Assembly (NCBI RefSeq): GCF_035920365.1
Contig: NZ_CP109150.1
Coordinates: 1,736,001 to 1,800,000 of the forward strand
Length of the DNA: 64,000 nucleotides
DNA from: Micromonospora sp. NBC_01740
Lineage (GTDB): Bacteria; Actinomycetota; Actinomycetes; Mycobacteriales; Micromonosporaceae
Direction: 5' to 3'
A program made the position numbers and the translations under genes. Under the pieces are notes generated by a model, which worked only from the letters and a program-made list of their open reading frames with translations, was not told where the DNA came from and made no database searches. Below are positions 8,759 through 17,453 of this stretch, piece after piece; within the stretch, counting starts at the first letter, position 1; every line of letters begins with the position of its first letter.

Positions 8759-9640
8759 TCACAGGCGGGCGATGAACGGATAGACGGCGAAGCCGAGCAG
8801 GACGAAGACGAGCAGCGCCCCGGGGATGTCGAGCCGGCTGGTCACCCCCTCGGCCCGGGCCAGGTTGTCGGTGCGGATCTGGTCGCGCAGCGAGTCGGCG
8901 CGGCTGCGCAGGGTCTCGTGCACCTGCGCGCCCTCGCTGCCGGAGGAGCGCATGATCGCCCCGACGTCGCCCAGTTCCGGGATGCCGATGCGCTCGGCGA
9001 GGTCGCGAAGCTCGTCCCACGGCGAGTGCATCTGCATCTGCGCGATCCGCAGCGACTCGGAGATGCGGTCGAAGACCCAGCCGTCGCAGACCGCCGCCGC
9101 CCGCTCCAGCGACTGCACCGGCCCGTGCGCGGCGGAGAGCTGGAGGGCGACCAGGTCGAGGTAGGTGCAGACCGCCTGGCGGAACTCGTCGCGCGCCTTG
9201 TCCGCCCGGTCCAACACCGACCGGTGCGCGATCAGGGCGCAGAGCAGCGCCAACCCGAGGCTGCCGAGGACGGGTACGACCACCGGCAGCCGGATGCCGA
9301 CGGCGAACAGGGTGACGCCGAGCAGCGTCGGCGCGGCGAGCCCGATCAGCGCGGAGAGCAGCATCGACAGGGCGTACTGCTCGGGCGTCCGGTCGATCAG
9401 GGCGAGCTGCCGGTGCGGTGGCCGCAGCCAGCGGGACAGCCCGGTGAGCCACTCCAGCCGCCGGTCGGCGGGCGTGGCGAGCTGCCCGGCGCCGGCCGGT
9501 TGGTGCAGCCGGCGCAGCGCGGGCCCGAGCGCGGGCGTGGCCGGCACCAGCTCGCGGACCACCAGGAAGGCGCCCAGCCCGACCGCCGCCCCGCCGCACA
9601 CGGCGACGGCGAGCTGCCAGTTGAGGACGACCGTACTCAT
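8759..9640 (-). CDS. tadC: TadC-like type II secretion F-domain membrane protein
   Basis: A 293-residue protein with N-terminal and central membrane helices. It has a T2SSF cytoplasmic domain (DEFRQAVCTYLDLVALQLSAAHGP, then the GIPELGDVGAIMRSSGSEG stretch) and a C-terminal helix pair. TadC and TadB form the inner-membrane platform of the Tad pilus and touch the TadA ATPase. The ATG at 9640 overlaps the tadB stop (ATGA). Confidence 0.85.
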   Translation of the reverse strand: MSTVVLNWQLAVAVCGGAAVGLGAFLVVRELVPATPALGPALRRLHQPAGAGQLATPADRRLEWLTGLSRWLRPPHRQLALIDRTPEQYALSMLLSALIGLAAPTLLGVTLFAVGIRLPVVVPVLGSLGLALLCALIAHRSVLDRADKARDEFRQAVCTYLDLVALQLSAAHGPVQSLERAAAVCDGWVFDRISESLRIAQMQMHSPWDELRDLAERIGIPELGDVGAIMRSSGSEGAQVHETLRSRADSLRDQIRTDNLARAEGVTSRLDIPGALLVFVLLGFAVYPFIARL

Positions 9641-10545
9641 GGGGCCACCTCCTCCGGGTCCGGGGCGGGCAGGAAGCGGGCCGGCCGGCGGGGCTGGCTC
9701 ATCGACCGCACCCAGGCCAGCAGGCCGACGAAGGCCGCGCCGAGCGTCGCCATCACGAGCTGCCCGAAGGGCGTGCCGTACGGGCTCACGTACTCGGTGT
9801 TGAGCAGCCCGTACGCGACCGTGGCCAGGGTCATCCCGGTGAGGAAACGGACCGCGAACCGGGGCTGGGTGCGCTTCGCCTCGATCTCCCGGCGGGTGGC
9901 CACCTCGGCCGCCGCCGCCCCGGCGATCGAGCCGAGCACATCGCCGAGGCGTTCGCCCCGGTCGGTCACGTGCAGGATCAGCGCCGCCACCACCTGGTCG
10001 CAGACCGGATCGCCGATCTCGTCGGCGAAGGCGAGCAGCGCGGAGCGGGCCAACCAACCGGCCTGGAGGCGGGCGGCGAGCAGCCGTACCTCCTCCTGGA
10101 TCTCCTCGGGCGCGGTGGCGACCGTGCCGATGATCGTCTGCTGGAGTCCCTGGCCGGTGGCGGAGACGTCCTTGAGCCGGCGGGTCCACTCGCCGACCGC
10201 CTCGATGCGGGCGATGGCCCGCTGCTCGGCCTTGCCGACGGAGAACAGCCACGGGGTGCCCGGGACGGCCACCGCGACCAGCAGACCGACCACCGGTAGG
10301 CCGGTGACCAGGAAGGCCAGCGCACCCGCGACCAGGGCGGCGACCAGCAGCGCCTGGTGGGCCCGCTGTTCGCGCGGGGTGGCGCCCGGGCCCTTCCAGA
10401 GCCGGTCGAGCCCACGGCCCGCGCCCGGGCCACCGGGCGGCCGGCGGGTGCCGACCAGCGCGACGACCGCCAGCAGCAGCCCGGCCACGCAGGCGGCACC
10501 GGAGGCCACCGCGACGAGTTCGACGTTGTCCAGCACCGAGGTCAC
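9637..10545 (-). CDS. tadB: TadB-like type II secretion F-domain membrane protein
   Basis: A 302-residue membrane protein with two N-terminal helices, a cytoplasmic T2SSF domain (IEAVGEWTRRLKDVSATGQGLQQTI and LILHVTDRGERLGDVLGSIA) and two C-terminal helices. It forms the platform of the Tad pilus with TadC. The GTG at 10545 overlaps the tadA stop by four bases (GTGA), so translation is probably coupled. Confidence 0.85.
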   Translation of the reverse strand: MTSVLDNVELVAVASGAACVAGLLLAVVALVGTRRPPGGPGAGRGLDRLWKGPGATPREQRAHQALLVAALVAGALAFLVTGLPVVGLLVAVAVPGTPWLFSVGKAEQRAIARIEAVGEWTRRLKDVSATGQGLQQTIIGTVATAPEEIQEEVRLLAARLQAGWLARSALLAFADEIGDPVCDQVVAALILHVTDRGERLGDVLGSIAGAAAAEVATRREIEAKRTQPRFAVRFLTGMTLATVAYGLLNTEYVSPYGTPFGQLVMATLGAAFVGLLAWVRSMSQPRRPARFLPAPDPEEVAP

Positions 10546-12074
10546 CGCCGCCCGAGCCGGGTCTGCCGGGGCCGCCGCCACGCGCCCGTGCCGGCCTCGA
10601 TCCAGCGGCTGAGCAGCCGGGCGTCGTAGCCGACCCGGAGGAGCTGGGCGCGCACCCGCTCGGGCAGGTGCCGGGGTACGGCCCGCCCGTCCGGCCCGGG
10701 CCCGAACACCTGGGTGGTGGTGATCCGGTTGCCGTCGCCGACGCCGATGACCTCCTCGACGTGCGAGACGAAGCGGTGCTTGCGCCCGCCGATCGCGGTC
10801 TCGTCCTCGACGGTGACGTAGACGATCAGGTCGAGCGCGTTGCCGGCCATCCGGCGGGCCTGGTCGACGGTCATCTCGCGGCCGTGCGCGAGCGCCAGCT
10901 CGATGATCCGCTCGCTGACCCCGGCGGGCGTACGGGCGTGGATGGTGCACATCGAGCCGCGGCTGGTCGTCATGGCCTGGAGCATCGGGACGATCTCCCG
11001 GGACCGGACCTCGCCGACGATGATCCGCAGCACGCCCATCCGCAGGGAGACCGGGATCAGGTCGGCGATGCTCACCTCGCCGGCCGGGCGGCCGTCCGCC
11101 CCGCGTTCGCCGTGCCCCTCCCGGGCCTCGAAGCTCATCACCGCCCGGTGCTTGAGGCGGCGGCGGGCCGGCAGCAGCTCGCGGCTCTCCTCCAGCAGCA
11201 CGTACGGCTCGTCGGCCGGGATCTCGTCCATCAGCGCCCGGATGACTGTGGTCTTCCCGGCGCCCGCGAGGCCGGCCACCATGATGTTCAGCCCGGCGCG
11301 CATGGACGCGCGGAGGAAGTCGCGCACCAGCGGGTCGATCATCTCGTCCAGGTCGCCCCTGGCCCCGGCGAGGTCGTCGAGGCTCACGTCGAGGGTGTTG
11401 TGCTTGCGGATCACCGCGTACGGGCGGTGGCTGACCAGGAACACCGCAGCGAGCCGGCTGCCGTCGGGCAGTTGCAGGTCGAGGGTGGGCTTGGACGTCG
11501 ACAGCGAGCGTTCGGTGGCCCCGGCCCGGCGGGCCGCCGCCTGGAGGATCTCCACCAGCTCGTCGTCGCTGTCGGCGATCGGCTCCACCCAGTCGACCCC
11601 GCCGCCGTGGCGGGTGACGCGCACCTGGTCGCAGCCGAGGATGTGCACCTCCTCGATGGTGTCGTCGACCAGCAGCGTCTGGAGGCGGCCGAGCCCGGCC
11701 AGTTCGGCGGTCACCTGGTCGAGCAGGAGCCGCTCCTCGCCGGCCGCCATCGGAGTGCCGGCCCGGCGCACCGCGTCCGCGTACTCGGCGACCACCGTCA
11801 CCGCGAGCCGGGCGCGCTCGGTGTCCTCCTCGTCGACGGTGAACTCCCGGCCGCGCTGCCACAGGGCCAGCCGCTCGCTGAGTTCCCGGCGCAGCTCGCG
11901 GACCACCTGGAAGTCGACCCGGGGCCGGGGCGGCGGCTCGGGCCGCGGCGCGGTGACCGGCACCGGCAACGGGAGGGGATGGTGCCGTCCGTTGGGCGGG
12001 GCCAGCGGCGGCGCCGTGGAGGTGGCGCCGGGCGGCTGCCGACGCGGATCGCCGGAGACCGGTTCAAACCGCAT
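10542..12074 (-). CDS. tadA: TadA/CpaF pilus assembly ATPase
   Basis: A 510-residue protein. The first 60 residues are Pro-rich. The body is a CpaF ATPase with DDTIEEVHILG, Walker A GLAGAGKTT (about 269-277), the Asp/Walker B-like box RIIVGEVRSREIVPML, and the His box CTIHARTP. It hydrolyses ATP to drive Flp pilin assembly at the TadB/TadC platform. The ATG start is inside the 3' end of the upstream MinD-like gene (11-bp overlap). Confidence 0.92.
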   Translation of the reverse strand: MRFEPVSGDPRRQPPGATSTAPPLAPPNGRHHPLPLPVPVTAPRPEPPPRPRVDFQVVRELRRELSERLALWQRGREFTVDEEDTERARLAVTVVAEYADAVRRAGTPMAAGEERLLLDQVTAELAGLGRLQTLLVDDTIEEVHILGCDQVRVTRHGGGVDWVEPIADSDDELVEILQAAARRAGATERSLSTSKPTLDLQLPDGSRLAAVFLVSHRPYAVIRKHNTLDVSLDDLAGARGDLDEMIDPLVRDFLRASMRAGLNIMVAGLAGAGKTTVIRALMDEIPADEPYVLLEESRELLPARRRLKHRAVMSFEAREGHGERGADGRPAGEVSIADLIPVSLRMGVLRIIVGEVRSREIVPMLQAMTTSRGSMCTIHARTPAGVSERIIELALAHGREMTVDQARRMAGNALDLIVYVTVEDETAIGGRKHRFVSHVEEVIGVGDGNRITTTQVFGPGPDGRAVPRHLPERVRAQLLRVGYDARLLSRWIEAGTGAWRRPRQTRLGRR

Positions 12075-12864
12075 CCGGCACCCCCTGCGGCACGGGCCAG
12101 GTCAGCCGGGCGCGCCGGCGTTCCAGCAGCGCCCCGACCGGCACCTCCAGGGCCCCGGCCGCGCGCATCAGGGGCCGACCGGCCCGCACGGTGCCGCCCA
12201 GGCCGAGCACCTCGGCCGTACGCGGATCGTGCGGCATCCGGGCGATCACCGGCAGCCGCAGCGCCTTGCTGACCTCGCCGCTGCCGTGGCCGTCGCCGAC
12301 CAGCAGCAGCCGCAGGGTGCCCGGCGGCACCCGGTGCTCGGCGAAGTCCCGCTCGATCGTCCTGGCCATGGCCCGGGTGCCGGAGAGGTCGGGGAGCCGG
12401 GCGCCGCTGACCAGCAGCACCACCGAGGCGGCGCGCAGGATCGGCCACGGTGGACCGACGACGTGCAGCCGCCCGCAGTCCACCACCACGTCGTACGGCG
12501 GGTCGCCGCCCTCCAGGCTGCCGAAGAAGTCGGCGAAGCGCTGCCAGAGCGGGATGACGCTGCCGGCCTGGGCGGGATCGACGACGCCGGGCAGCAGCAG
12601 CCGCTCCCGCTTCGGCGCGTCCAGGTCGACCAGTTGCGACCAGAACGCCGACTCCAGGTTGCCGTCGCGCAACTCGCCGACCGCCAGTTCGCCGATGCCC
12701 CGGGGGCCGTCGAGCGCGCCGCCCAGGTAGCCGGCGAGGATCGACCCGCCGGCCGGGTCGCACTCGGCGAGCACCAGCCGCCGGTGCCAGGTCAGGGCGC
12801 ACGCGAGGGCGGCGGTGGTGACGCCCGGGGAGCCCTTCGCCGACACCAGCGCGATGATCGCCAT
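12064..12864 (-). CDS. MinD-like (CpaE/TadZ type) ATPase-fold protein of the pilus locus
   Basis: A 266-residue protein of the ParA/MinD fold. The P-loop reads SAKGSPGVTT. The signature Lys at the start is kept, but the second Lys of the deviant Walker A motif (KGGxGKT) is Val. The switch region LAECDPAGGS is recognisable. In other Tad systems CpaE/TadZ localises the apparatus at the pole, and TadZ proteins often have altered P-loops. Whether this one hydrolyses ATP is doubtful. The upstream ATG follows the CpaB-like gene directly (2-bp gap). Confidence 0.8.
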   Translation of the reverse strand: MAIIALVSAKGSPGVTTAALACALTWHRRLVLAECDPAGGSILAGYLGGALDGPRGIGELAVGELRDGNLESAFWSQLVDLDAPKRERLLLPGVVDPAQAGSVIPLWQRFADFFGSLEGGDPPYDVVVDCGRLHVVGPPWPILRAASVVLLVSGARLPDLSGTRAMARTIERDFAEHRVPPGTLRLLLVGDGHGSGEVSKALRLPVIARMPHDPRTAEVLGLGGTVRAGRPLMRAAGALEVPVGALLERRRARLTWPVPQGVPDAV

Positions 12865-12866
12865 GG

Positions 12867-13526
12867 TCAGGCCGCCTCGGTCAGTACGAGAGCGATCCGC
12901 TCCTGGCTGGACAGCGCGACGACGGCCGGCACGTCCCGGACGGCGAGCGCCAGGTAGACCACCACCTCGTCGTCGTCGTCCGAGGTGACGGCGTCGATGA
13001 CCGTCGCCTCGAATCGGGTGGCGGCGCCCGCAGGGCGGTCGTCGTCCCCGTCCGGCGTGCTCACCAGCAGGATCTTGTCGCCAGGGTGGAGTCTGCGGGC
13101 GGGCACCTCGGCGGGGCTCAGGCCCAGCGCGAGCTGCTGCTGGCCGGGCCCGAGCAGCGGGTCGTCGGTGAGCTGCGCCATGGTCAGCAGCGTGCCGGGG
13201 GTCAGCGCCACGGCGGCCCGCTTGCCGACCACCTCGTCGAGCCGCCCGGCGGGCACCGGCGACAGCCCTTGGCCGCCGGCCACCTGCACCGGGACCAGGT
13301 CGTCGGCGCTGACCTGCCGGCCGACCTCGACCGGCCGGGCCACCGCCAGGTAGCTGCCGGTGGCGCGTACGGAGGTGACCGCGAACGCCGCCCCCAGGCC
13401 GCCGAGGGCGATCAGCAGCACGGCCAGGCCGAGCAGCCCGGGCCGCATCCGCCGCTGCCGCACCACCCGGGGCGGGGCGACCGGCGCGTCCACCGGCCCG
13501 GTTCCGTTCCGGGTCGCCACACTCAC
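12867..13526 (-). CDS. CpaB/RcpC-like SAF-domain protein
   Basis: A 219-residue protein with a membrane anchor (LLGLAVLLIALGGLGAAFAV) and a SAF domain (ATGSYLAVARPVEVGRQVSADDLVPVQV, then GKRAAVALTPGTLLTMAQL). CpaB/RcpC proteins act in the periplasm or cell envelope of Tad pilus systems. The start is GTG at 13526, overlapping the stop of a 20-codon mini-ORF by four bases. Confidence 0.82.
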   Translation of the reverse strand: MSVATRNGTGPVDAPVAPPRVVRQRRMRPGLLGLAVLLIALGGLGAAFAVTSVRATGSYLAVARPVEVGRQVSADDLVPVQVAGGQGLSPVPAGRLDEVVGKRAAVALTPGTLLTMAQLTDDPLLGPGQQQLALGLSPAEVPARRLHPGDKILLVSTPDGDDDRPAGAATRFEATVIDAVTSDDDDEVVVYLALAVRDVPAVVALSSQERIALVLTEAA

Positions 13527-13639
13527 CGGACCATCTCCGTTCGCGACTGCGGGGCTCGCAAGATCGGCTCACTCCTCGCGCTCACCGGACCATCTCCGTT
13601 CGCGACTGCGGGGCTCGCAAGATCGGCTCACTCCTCGCG
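13522..13639. repeat. Exact 59-bp tandem duplication in the Tad operon
   Basis: Positions 13522-13580 and 13581-13639 are identical. The unit carries its own four-base overlapping stop/start at each end, so each copy is an in-phase 20-codon reading frame on the minus strand. See the separate mini-ORF entry. Confidence 0.95.
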
Positions 13640-13644
13640 CTCAT
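13523..13644 (-). other. Two tandem 20-codon mini-ORFs bridging two pilus genes
   Basis: On the minus strand 13644-13582 reads ATG and 19 more codons (ending SRTEMVR, stop). The next copy, 13585-13523, starts with GTG and encodes the same 19 residues. The chain of overlaps is unbroken: the upstream gene's stop overlaps mini-ORF 1 (ATGA), mini-ORF 1 overlaps mini-ORF 2 (GTGA), and mini-ORF 2 overlaps the CpaB-like start (GTGA). The units may be translated only to keep coupling intact. I recall similar GCGAGCCCCGCAGTCGCGA-type repeats as common in Micromonospora genomes, which would make this a dispersed element rather than a gene. Confidence 0.5.
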
Positions 13645-14627
13645 TGGGCCACCACCTGTAGTTCGTTGATTCGGACCGGGACCGTTCCCGTGGTCCGGTT
13701 GACCGGGATGACGCCGCTCTGGCCGCCGCCCTGCCAGGTCACCGTCCAGTAGGTCGTGGCCCGCACCCGGTAGTCGCCGGCCTTCGGGTAGCCCTGGTAG
13801 CCGCAGTCGGGGGAGGGGCGGCCGGCGAGCGGGCCGTCGGCCCGGTACGGCGTACCGGCGCCGGAGCAGGTGACCTTGCGGCCGTTGCCCATGTTCCAGA
13901 CGATCCGGTCGAACTTCGCCGTGATCCGTACGGTCAGGCCCCGCTCGCTCTCCGAGGCCCGCTGGGTCGGCCCGAAGTACTTCCGGTCGTCGTTGCGGCC
14001 CCACATCCAGACCGGCAGCCCGACCAGGCCGGGGCCGTTGCTGCGGCGGGGGGCGACCGCGATCCGGGGCGCCGCGATGGTGATCTTGGCCAGCGCCCGC
14101 CGGGCGAGTTCCTCCGGGTCGGGCGGCGCGCCGAAGCCGGGCGGTGGGGCGTCGCGCAGGACCGTGGTCTGGGAGCCGAGGTGGCCGCCGTTGCAGGTGC
14201 GCACGTACCACTGCTGGCCCTCCGGGGCCTCGGGCTGCGGTTCGGCGAGCTTGTAGTAGCAGCCGTCGCCGTTGTTGAACCAGCCGAGCACGCTGTCGTA
14301 GCACTTGACGGTGCGGCCGTTCCACTGGCACTTGGCGGCGCCGCCCCCGCCGCCCGAGTCGCCGCCCCCGCCGTCGTCCCCGCCGCCGCCGGGGTCGCCC
14401 GGGGTGCCGGGATCGTCGTCCCAGACGCTGCAGTCGCTCTGCCCCGGCGGGCACTCCGCGCCGGGGTCCGCGCGTCCTGCGGCGATCGCGGGCACGGCCG
14501 CCCCGAGCGTCAGCAGCAGGGCCAGGGCGGCGCCCGCGAGCGACCGGCGGGCCGTTCCATCCCGGCCGCCACCGTCGGCGGTACGGGCGTGGGCCGCCCC
14601 GGCGTCCCGTCCCGCCCGCGTCAGCAC
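13641..14627 (-). CDS. Secreted Cys-containing protein of the Tad operon
   Basis: A 328-residue protein from GTG 14627. It has a signal peptide (RRSLAGAALALLLTLGAAVPAIAA), a Gly/Asp-rich low-complexity stretch, then a Cys-bearing segment (AKCQWNGRTVKCYDSVLGWFNNGDGCYY) and a C-terminal domain with IWNMGNGRKVTCSGAGTPY. I do not recognise the family. Its place between pilus genes suggests an exported accessory factor or surface component. The start overlaps the upstream lipoprotein gene by seven bases. Confidence 0.7.
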   Translation of the reverse strand: MLTRAGRDAGAAHARTADGGGRDGTARRSLAGAALALLLTLGAAVPAIAAGRADPGAECPPGQSDCSVWDDDPGTPGDPGGGGDDGGGGDSGGGGGAAKCQWNGRTVKCYDSVLGWFNNGDGCYYKLAEPQPEAPEGQQWYVRTCNGGHLGSQTTVLRDAPPPGFGAPPDPEELARRALAKITIAAPRIAVAPRRSNGPGLVGLPVWMWGRNDDRKYFGPTQRASESERGLTVRITAKFDRIVWNMGNGRKVTCSGAGTPYRADGPLAGRPSPDCGYQGYPKAGDYRVRATTYWTVTWQGGGQSGVIPVNRTTGTVPVRINELQVVAQ

Positions 14628-15187
14628 GGCTGGTCCTCGTGGGCGGCGCCGGCGCTGATCAGCCAGCGGCCGTCCGGGTAGCGGGTGGCGGTGGCGGTGG
14701 CCAGGTGCCGCGTCCCGCCGGTGCCGGGCACGACCCGCTTGTCCCTGGCGTAGACCAGCCGGTAGCCGGTGGCGTCCAGGCAGTCCTGGATCTCCACGGC
14801 GGGTGGGCTCGAATCCAGGCTCACCGAGGTCACGGTCGGGTCGGAGACCAACGTGCCGGTACGCATCGCGCCGTGCTCCTTCGCCTTGCGGATGGTCAGC
14901 CGGACCCGGGTCAGCAGTGGGTCGGCGAGGAACCGGGACAGCTCCGGATGGTGGGGGTCGCCGCGCCCGCTCGCCTTGCGGGATGCGGCGAGATATCCGG
15001 CGTACGCGGCCAGCGCCGCCTTCCTCGCCGCCTGCTCGTCGGCGGCCCGGTGGGTGGGGGCGGGGGCGTCCCCGGGGGTCGCCGCCCGGGGGGTCGGTCC
15101 GGGCTCGGCGCCGCAGGCCGGCGCCGCGCCGAGCGTCGCGATGGCGAGCAGGCAGGTTGCCCATCGGCTGAACCGCCGTCCGCGCAC
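14621..15187 (-). CDS. Probable lipoprotein, first gene of the Tad operon
   Basis: A 188-residue protein from GTG 15187, chosen for its strong GAGGAGG site seven bases upstream. The N terminus is basic and hydrophobic and ends GAAPACGAEP, a weak lipobox. The mature part contains VRLTIRKAKEHGAMRTGTLVSDPTVTSVSLDSSP in recognisable segments and ends RWLISAGAAHEDQPC. It resembles small actinobacterial secreted proteins with an NTF2-like fold, but no function can be assigned. Confidence 0.65.
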   Translation of the reverse strand: MRGRRFSRWATCLLAIATLGAAPACGAEPGPTPRAATPGDAPAPTHRAADEQAARKAALAAYAGYLAASRKASGRGDPHHPELSRFLADPLLTRVRLTIRKAKEHGAMRTGTLVSDPTVTSVSLDSSPPAVEIQDCLDATGYRLVYARDKRVVPGTGGTRHLATATATRYPDGRWLISAGAAHEDQPC

Positions 15188-15375
15188 GTCGTGCCTCCTC
15201 GGTGGCGACCCGGGGCCGGTTTCGGCGGCCTCCGGGCATGCGGCGGCGTGACCGGACGGGGTCGTCCGGACCTGTCGGAAAGCGCCGACGCATTTGCCGT
15301 TACGGATCTCTACAAAAGCGTTGTCCCGCGTCGTCCCTGTCTTTTCGCTGTGGGTTGCACCACACCCAAGGGGCG

Positions 15376-15402
15376 AGCATAGGCTGACGCTCGCCGATGC
15401 AA
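15376..15402 (-). promoter_or_regulatory. Candidate promoter of the Tad operon
   Basis: On the minus strand TTGCAT (15397-15402) and TATGCT (15376-15381) are separated by 15 bases, somewhat short. A transcript from here would have a leader of about 180 bases before GTG 15187. Confidence 0.3.
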
Positions 15403-15700
15403 CAGAGGCAATTCGTTCGAACACGCTGAGTGATGACAGGTGGTGGCAGCGGGTGGTCGGGGCCGGTGCGGGCGGGTCGGGCGGCGGGGATCGGTGGGGC
15501 ACAGGCGTGGGAAGCGCGCGCGGCGGGCGAGGCGTCGTCGAGGCGGCCGGTGCGTGTCCCGGACGTGGTGTCTGGTCCGATCCGTCCCCCGCGCCGACGT
15601 GTCGCTATTTCGCCATGGTGGGATTCCCGCCTATTCGGATGCGCCATTTCCGCGCCCAACGCCGCGCATTGCGGGGGAGGGGTGCGGGCCGTTTCGCCCG

Positions 15701-15729
15701 TTACCGGAAGTCGTCCATGGCGCTACCCT
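15701..15729 (+). promoter_or_regulatory. Candidate promoter of the prepilin peptidase gene
   Basis: TTACCG (15701-15706) and TACCCT (15724-15729) have a 17-base spacer. The expected transcript start is about 30 bases upstream of the ATG at 15767. Confidence 0.4.
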
Positions 15730-15766
15730 GCGTGGTTGTCGTCGGTGCGGGCCTCCGGGGGCGGTC

Positions 15767-16543
15767 ATGGCGATGACCGGGCCGCCGGCGGTGGCGGAGC
15801 CGGCCGCATCGAAGGTCGCCGCGCGCGGGCCGCGGCTGCTGGCCGTACTTGTGCTCGCCCCGGTGCTCCGGCTCGCCGTGCTCCGGCACGCCGTACCGCC
15901 GGGGGTGGCGACCCGGACCGGGTGCGACGCGTGCGGCGCCCCGGTCGGGCTGGCCCGGCCGTGGCCGGCGCTGGGCCCGACGGCGCGGTGCGGGCGGTGC
16001 GGGGCGCGCGTCGGCCCGCCGCCCGGCACGGTGGAACTCGCCCTCGCGGCGGCCGTCGGGGCGTTGGTGCTGCTCGGGCCGCCCCCCGCCGTGCTGGTCG
16101 CCACGGCCTGGTGGCTGGGCTGGGCGATCCCGCTGGTCCTCGTCGACGCGGCCGTGTGCCGGCTGCCGGACCGGCTCACCTGGCCCGCCGCGGCCGGGAC
16201 CTGGCTGCTGCTGGGGCTGGCCGCCCTTGCCGGGGCCGGCCCGGCGCCGTGGCTGCGCGCCACCGTGGCCGGCGTCGCGCTGGCGCTCTTCTTCGCCACC
16301 ACCACGCTGCTGCTCGGCCGGCGCGGCTTCGGCCTCGGCGACGCCAAGCTGGCGCTCGGCGTCGGCGCGCTGCTGGGCTGGTACGGCTGGGCGGTCCCGG
16401 TGGCCGGGCTGGTGCTCGCCCTGCTGCTCTCCGGGGCGGTCGGCGTCGCGCTGCTGGCCGCCCGCCGCGTCGGCTGGCGCAGCCACCTCCCCTTCGGCCC
16501 GTTCCTCGTCCTCGGCGCCCTCGCCGCCCTCGTCCTGCTCTGA
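15767..16543 (+). CDS. Prepilin peptidase (A24 family)
   Basis: A 258-residue integral membrane protein. Two CxxC pairs (GCDACGAP, RCGRCGAR) form the usual cytoplasmic zinc site. The two catalytic Asp are in LVLVDAAVCRLPDRLT and in the GxGD motif GLGDAKLALG. It should cleave the leader of Flp/TadE-type prepilins made by the divergent operon. The start ATG 15767 lies six bases before an alternative ATG; the ribosome-binding site is weak. Confidence 0.88.
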   Translation: MAMTGPPAVAEPAASKVAARGPRLLAVLVLAPVLRLAVLRHAVPPGVATRTGCDACGAPVGLARPWPALGPTARCGRCGARVGPPPGTVELALAAAVGALVLLGPPPAVLVATAWWLGWAIPLVLVDAAVCRLPDRLTWPAAAGTWLLLGLAALAGAGPAPWLRATVAGVALALFFATTTLLLGRRGFGLGDAKLALGVGALLGWYGWAVPVAGLVLALLLSGAVGVALLAARRVGWRSHLPFGPFLVLGALAALVLL

Positions 16544-16642
16544 TCCTGCGGGCGCAGGCCGCCCGCGCTGGCCCTCCTGTCCGGGCCGGCCTCCCGTCCG
16601 CGCTGGCCCTCCGTGCGGGCGGGTTCCGCCTTCCGCGAGCGG

Positions 16643-17281
16643 TCAGCGGCGGGACGTCGGGGTGGCCGGATCGCGGACGGGGCGCTCGGCCTGGCGGGCG
16701 CGGCGGTGCAGCAGCCCGGCGGCGGGGCGGGCGAACAGCGGGGTGAGCAGCGCGGCGAACAGGGCGCCGAGCAGGACACCGGCGACCACGTCGTGCGGGT
16801 AGTGCACGCCGACGAAGGTGCGGGAGAACGCGGCCAGCGCCGCCAGCGGCAGCGCCACCAGGCCGACCCGGCGGGACAGCAGCAGCGTCGCCACCGCCAG
16901 GCCGCCCGCGATCGTGGAGTGGTTGCTGGGGAACGACCAGTCGCCCGTCGGCGGGCACTCGCCGGCGATGATGGCGAGTTCGGTGGCGATCGCCCGGCAG
17001 GGGCGTTCCTGGTCCACCACGGTCTTCAGCAGCTCGCTGCACCCGTACGCGAGCACCACCGGCGCCGGCGACACCAGGGCGTACGCGCGGTCGCGCGGCC
17101 CGCCCCCGAGCCGGGACACGGCCGCGATCAGCCACAGCGCGCCGAGCAGCAGGATTGCGCCCTCGGTGAAGTGCTCGGCGAACCACTGCACCGGTTGCGG
17201 GGTGTCGGCGGCGAAGTCGACGATGTCCTGGTACCACTCGACACTGATCTTCGGAACGTCCGACGTGTCCGCATCAATCAT
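16643..17281 (-). CDS. PAP2-family membrane phosphatase
   Basis: A 212-residue membrane protein with all three PAP2 motifs: KTVVDQERP, FPSNHST and SRTFVGVHYPHD. It should remove phosphate from a lipid or prenyl phosphate on the outer face of the membrane. The ATG at 17281 has a GAGGTGA ribosome-binding site. It is convergent with the prepilin peptidase gene and divergent from the GH65 gene. Confidence 0.88.
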   Translation of the reverse strand: MIDADTSDVPKISVEWYQDIVDFAADTPQPVQWFAEHFTEGAILLLGALWLIAAVSRLGGGPRDRAYALVSPAPVVLAYGCSELLKTVVDQERPCRAIATELAIIAGECPPTGDWSFPSNHSTIAGGLAVATLLLSRRVGLVALPLAALAAFSRTFVGVHYPHDVVAGVLLGALFAALLTPLFARPAAGLLHRRARQAERPVRDPATPTSRR

Positions 17282-17453
17282 GATTCACCTCACGGATCGT
17301 TCATACCTCGTTTAGCTCCCAGACAACCCTGGAATACCTGGAAGTCGGGCGCAGTGTGCATTGGTCGGGTGGTGGCCCCGACTTTCGTCTCAGCGACCTC
17401 TCAGCCCCATCTGCTTCGATTGACCCGGTACGTCGGACTTCCCTGGAGGCGCT

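Larger units (their letters stand above)
15188..15766. other. Divergent intergenic region, pilus operon versus prepilin peptidase
   Basis: No gene is seen in these 579 bases. The segment 15288-15440 is noticeably less GC-rich than its surroundings. Two promoter-like sequences are listed separately, one for each direction. Confidence 0.6.
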
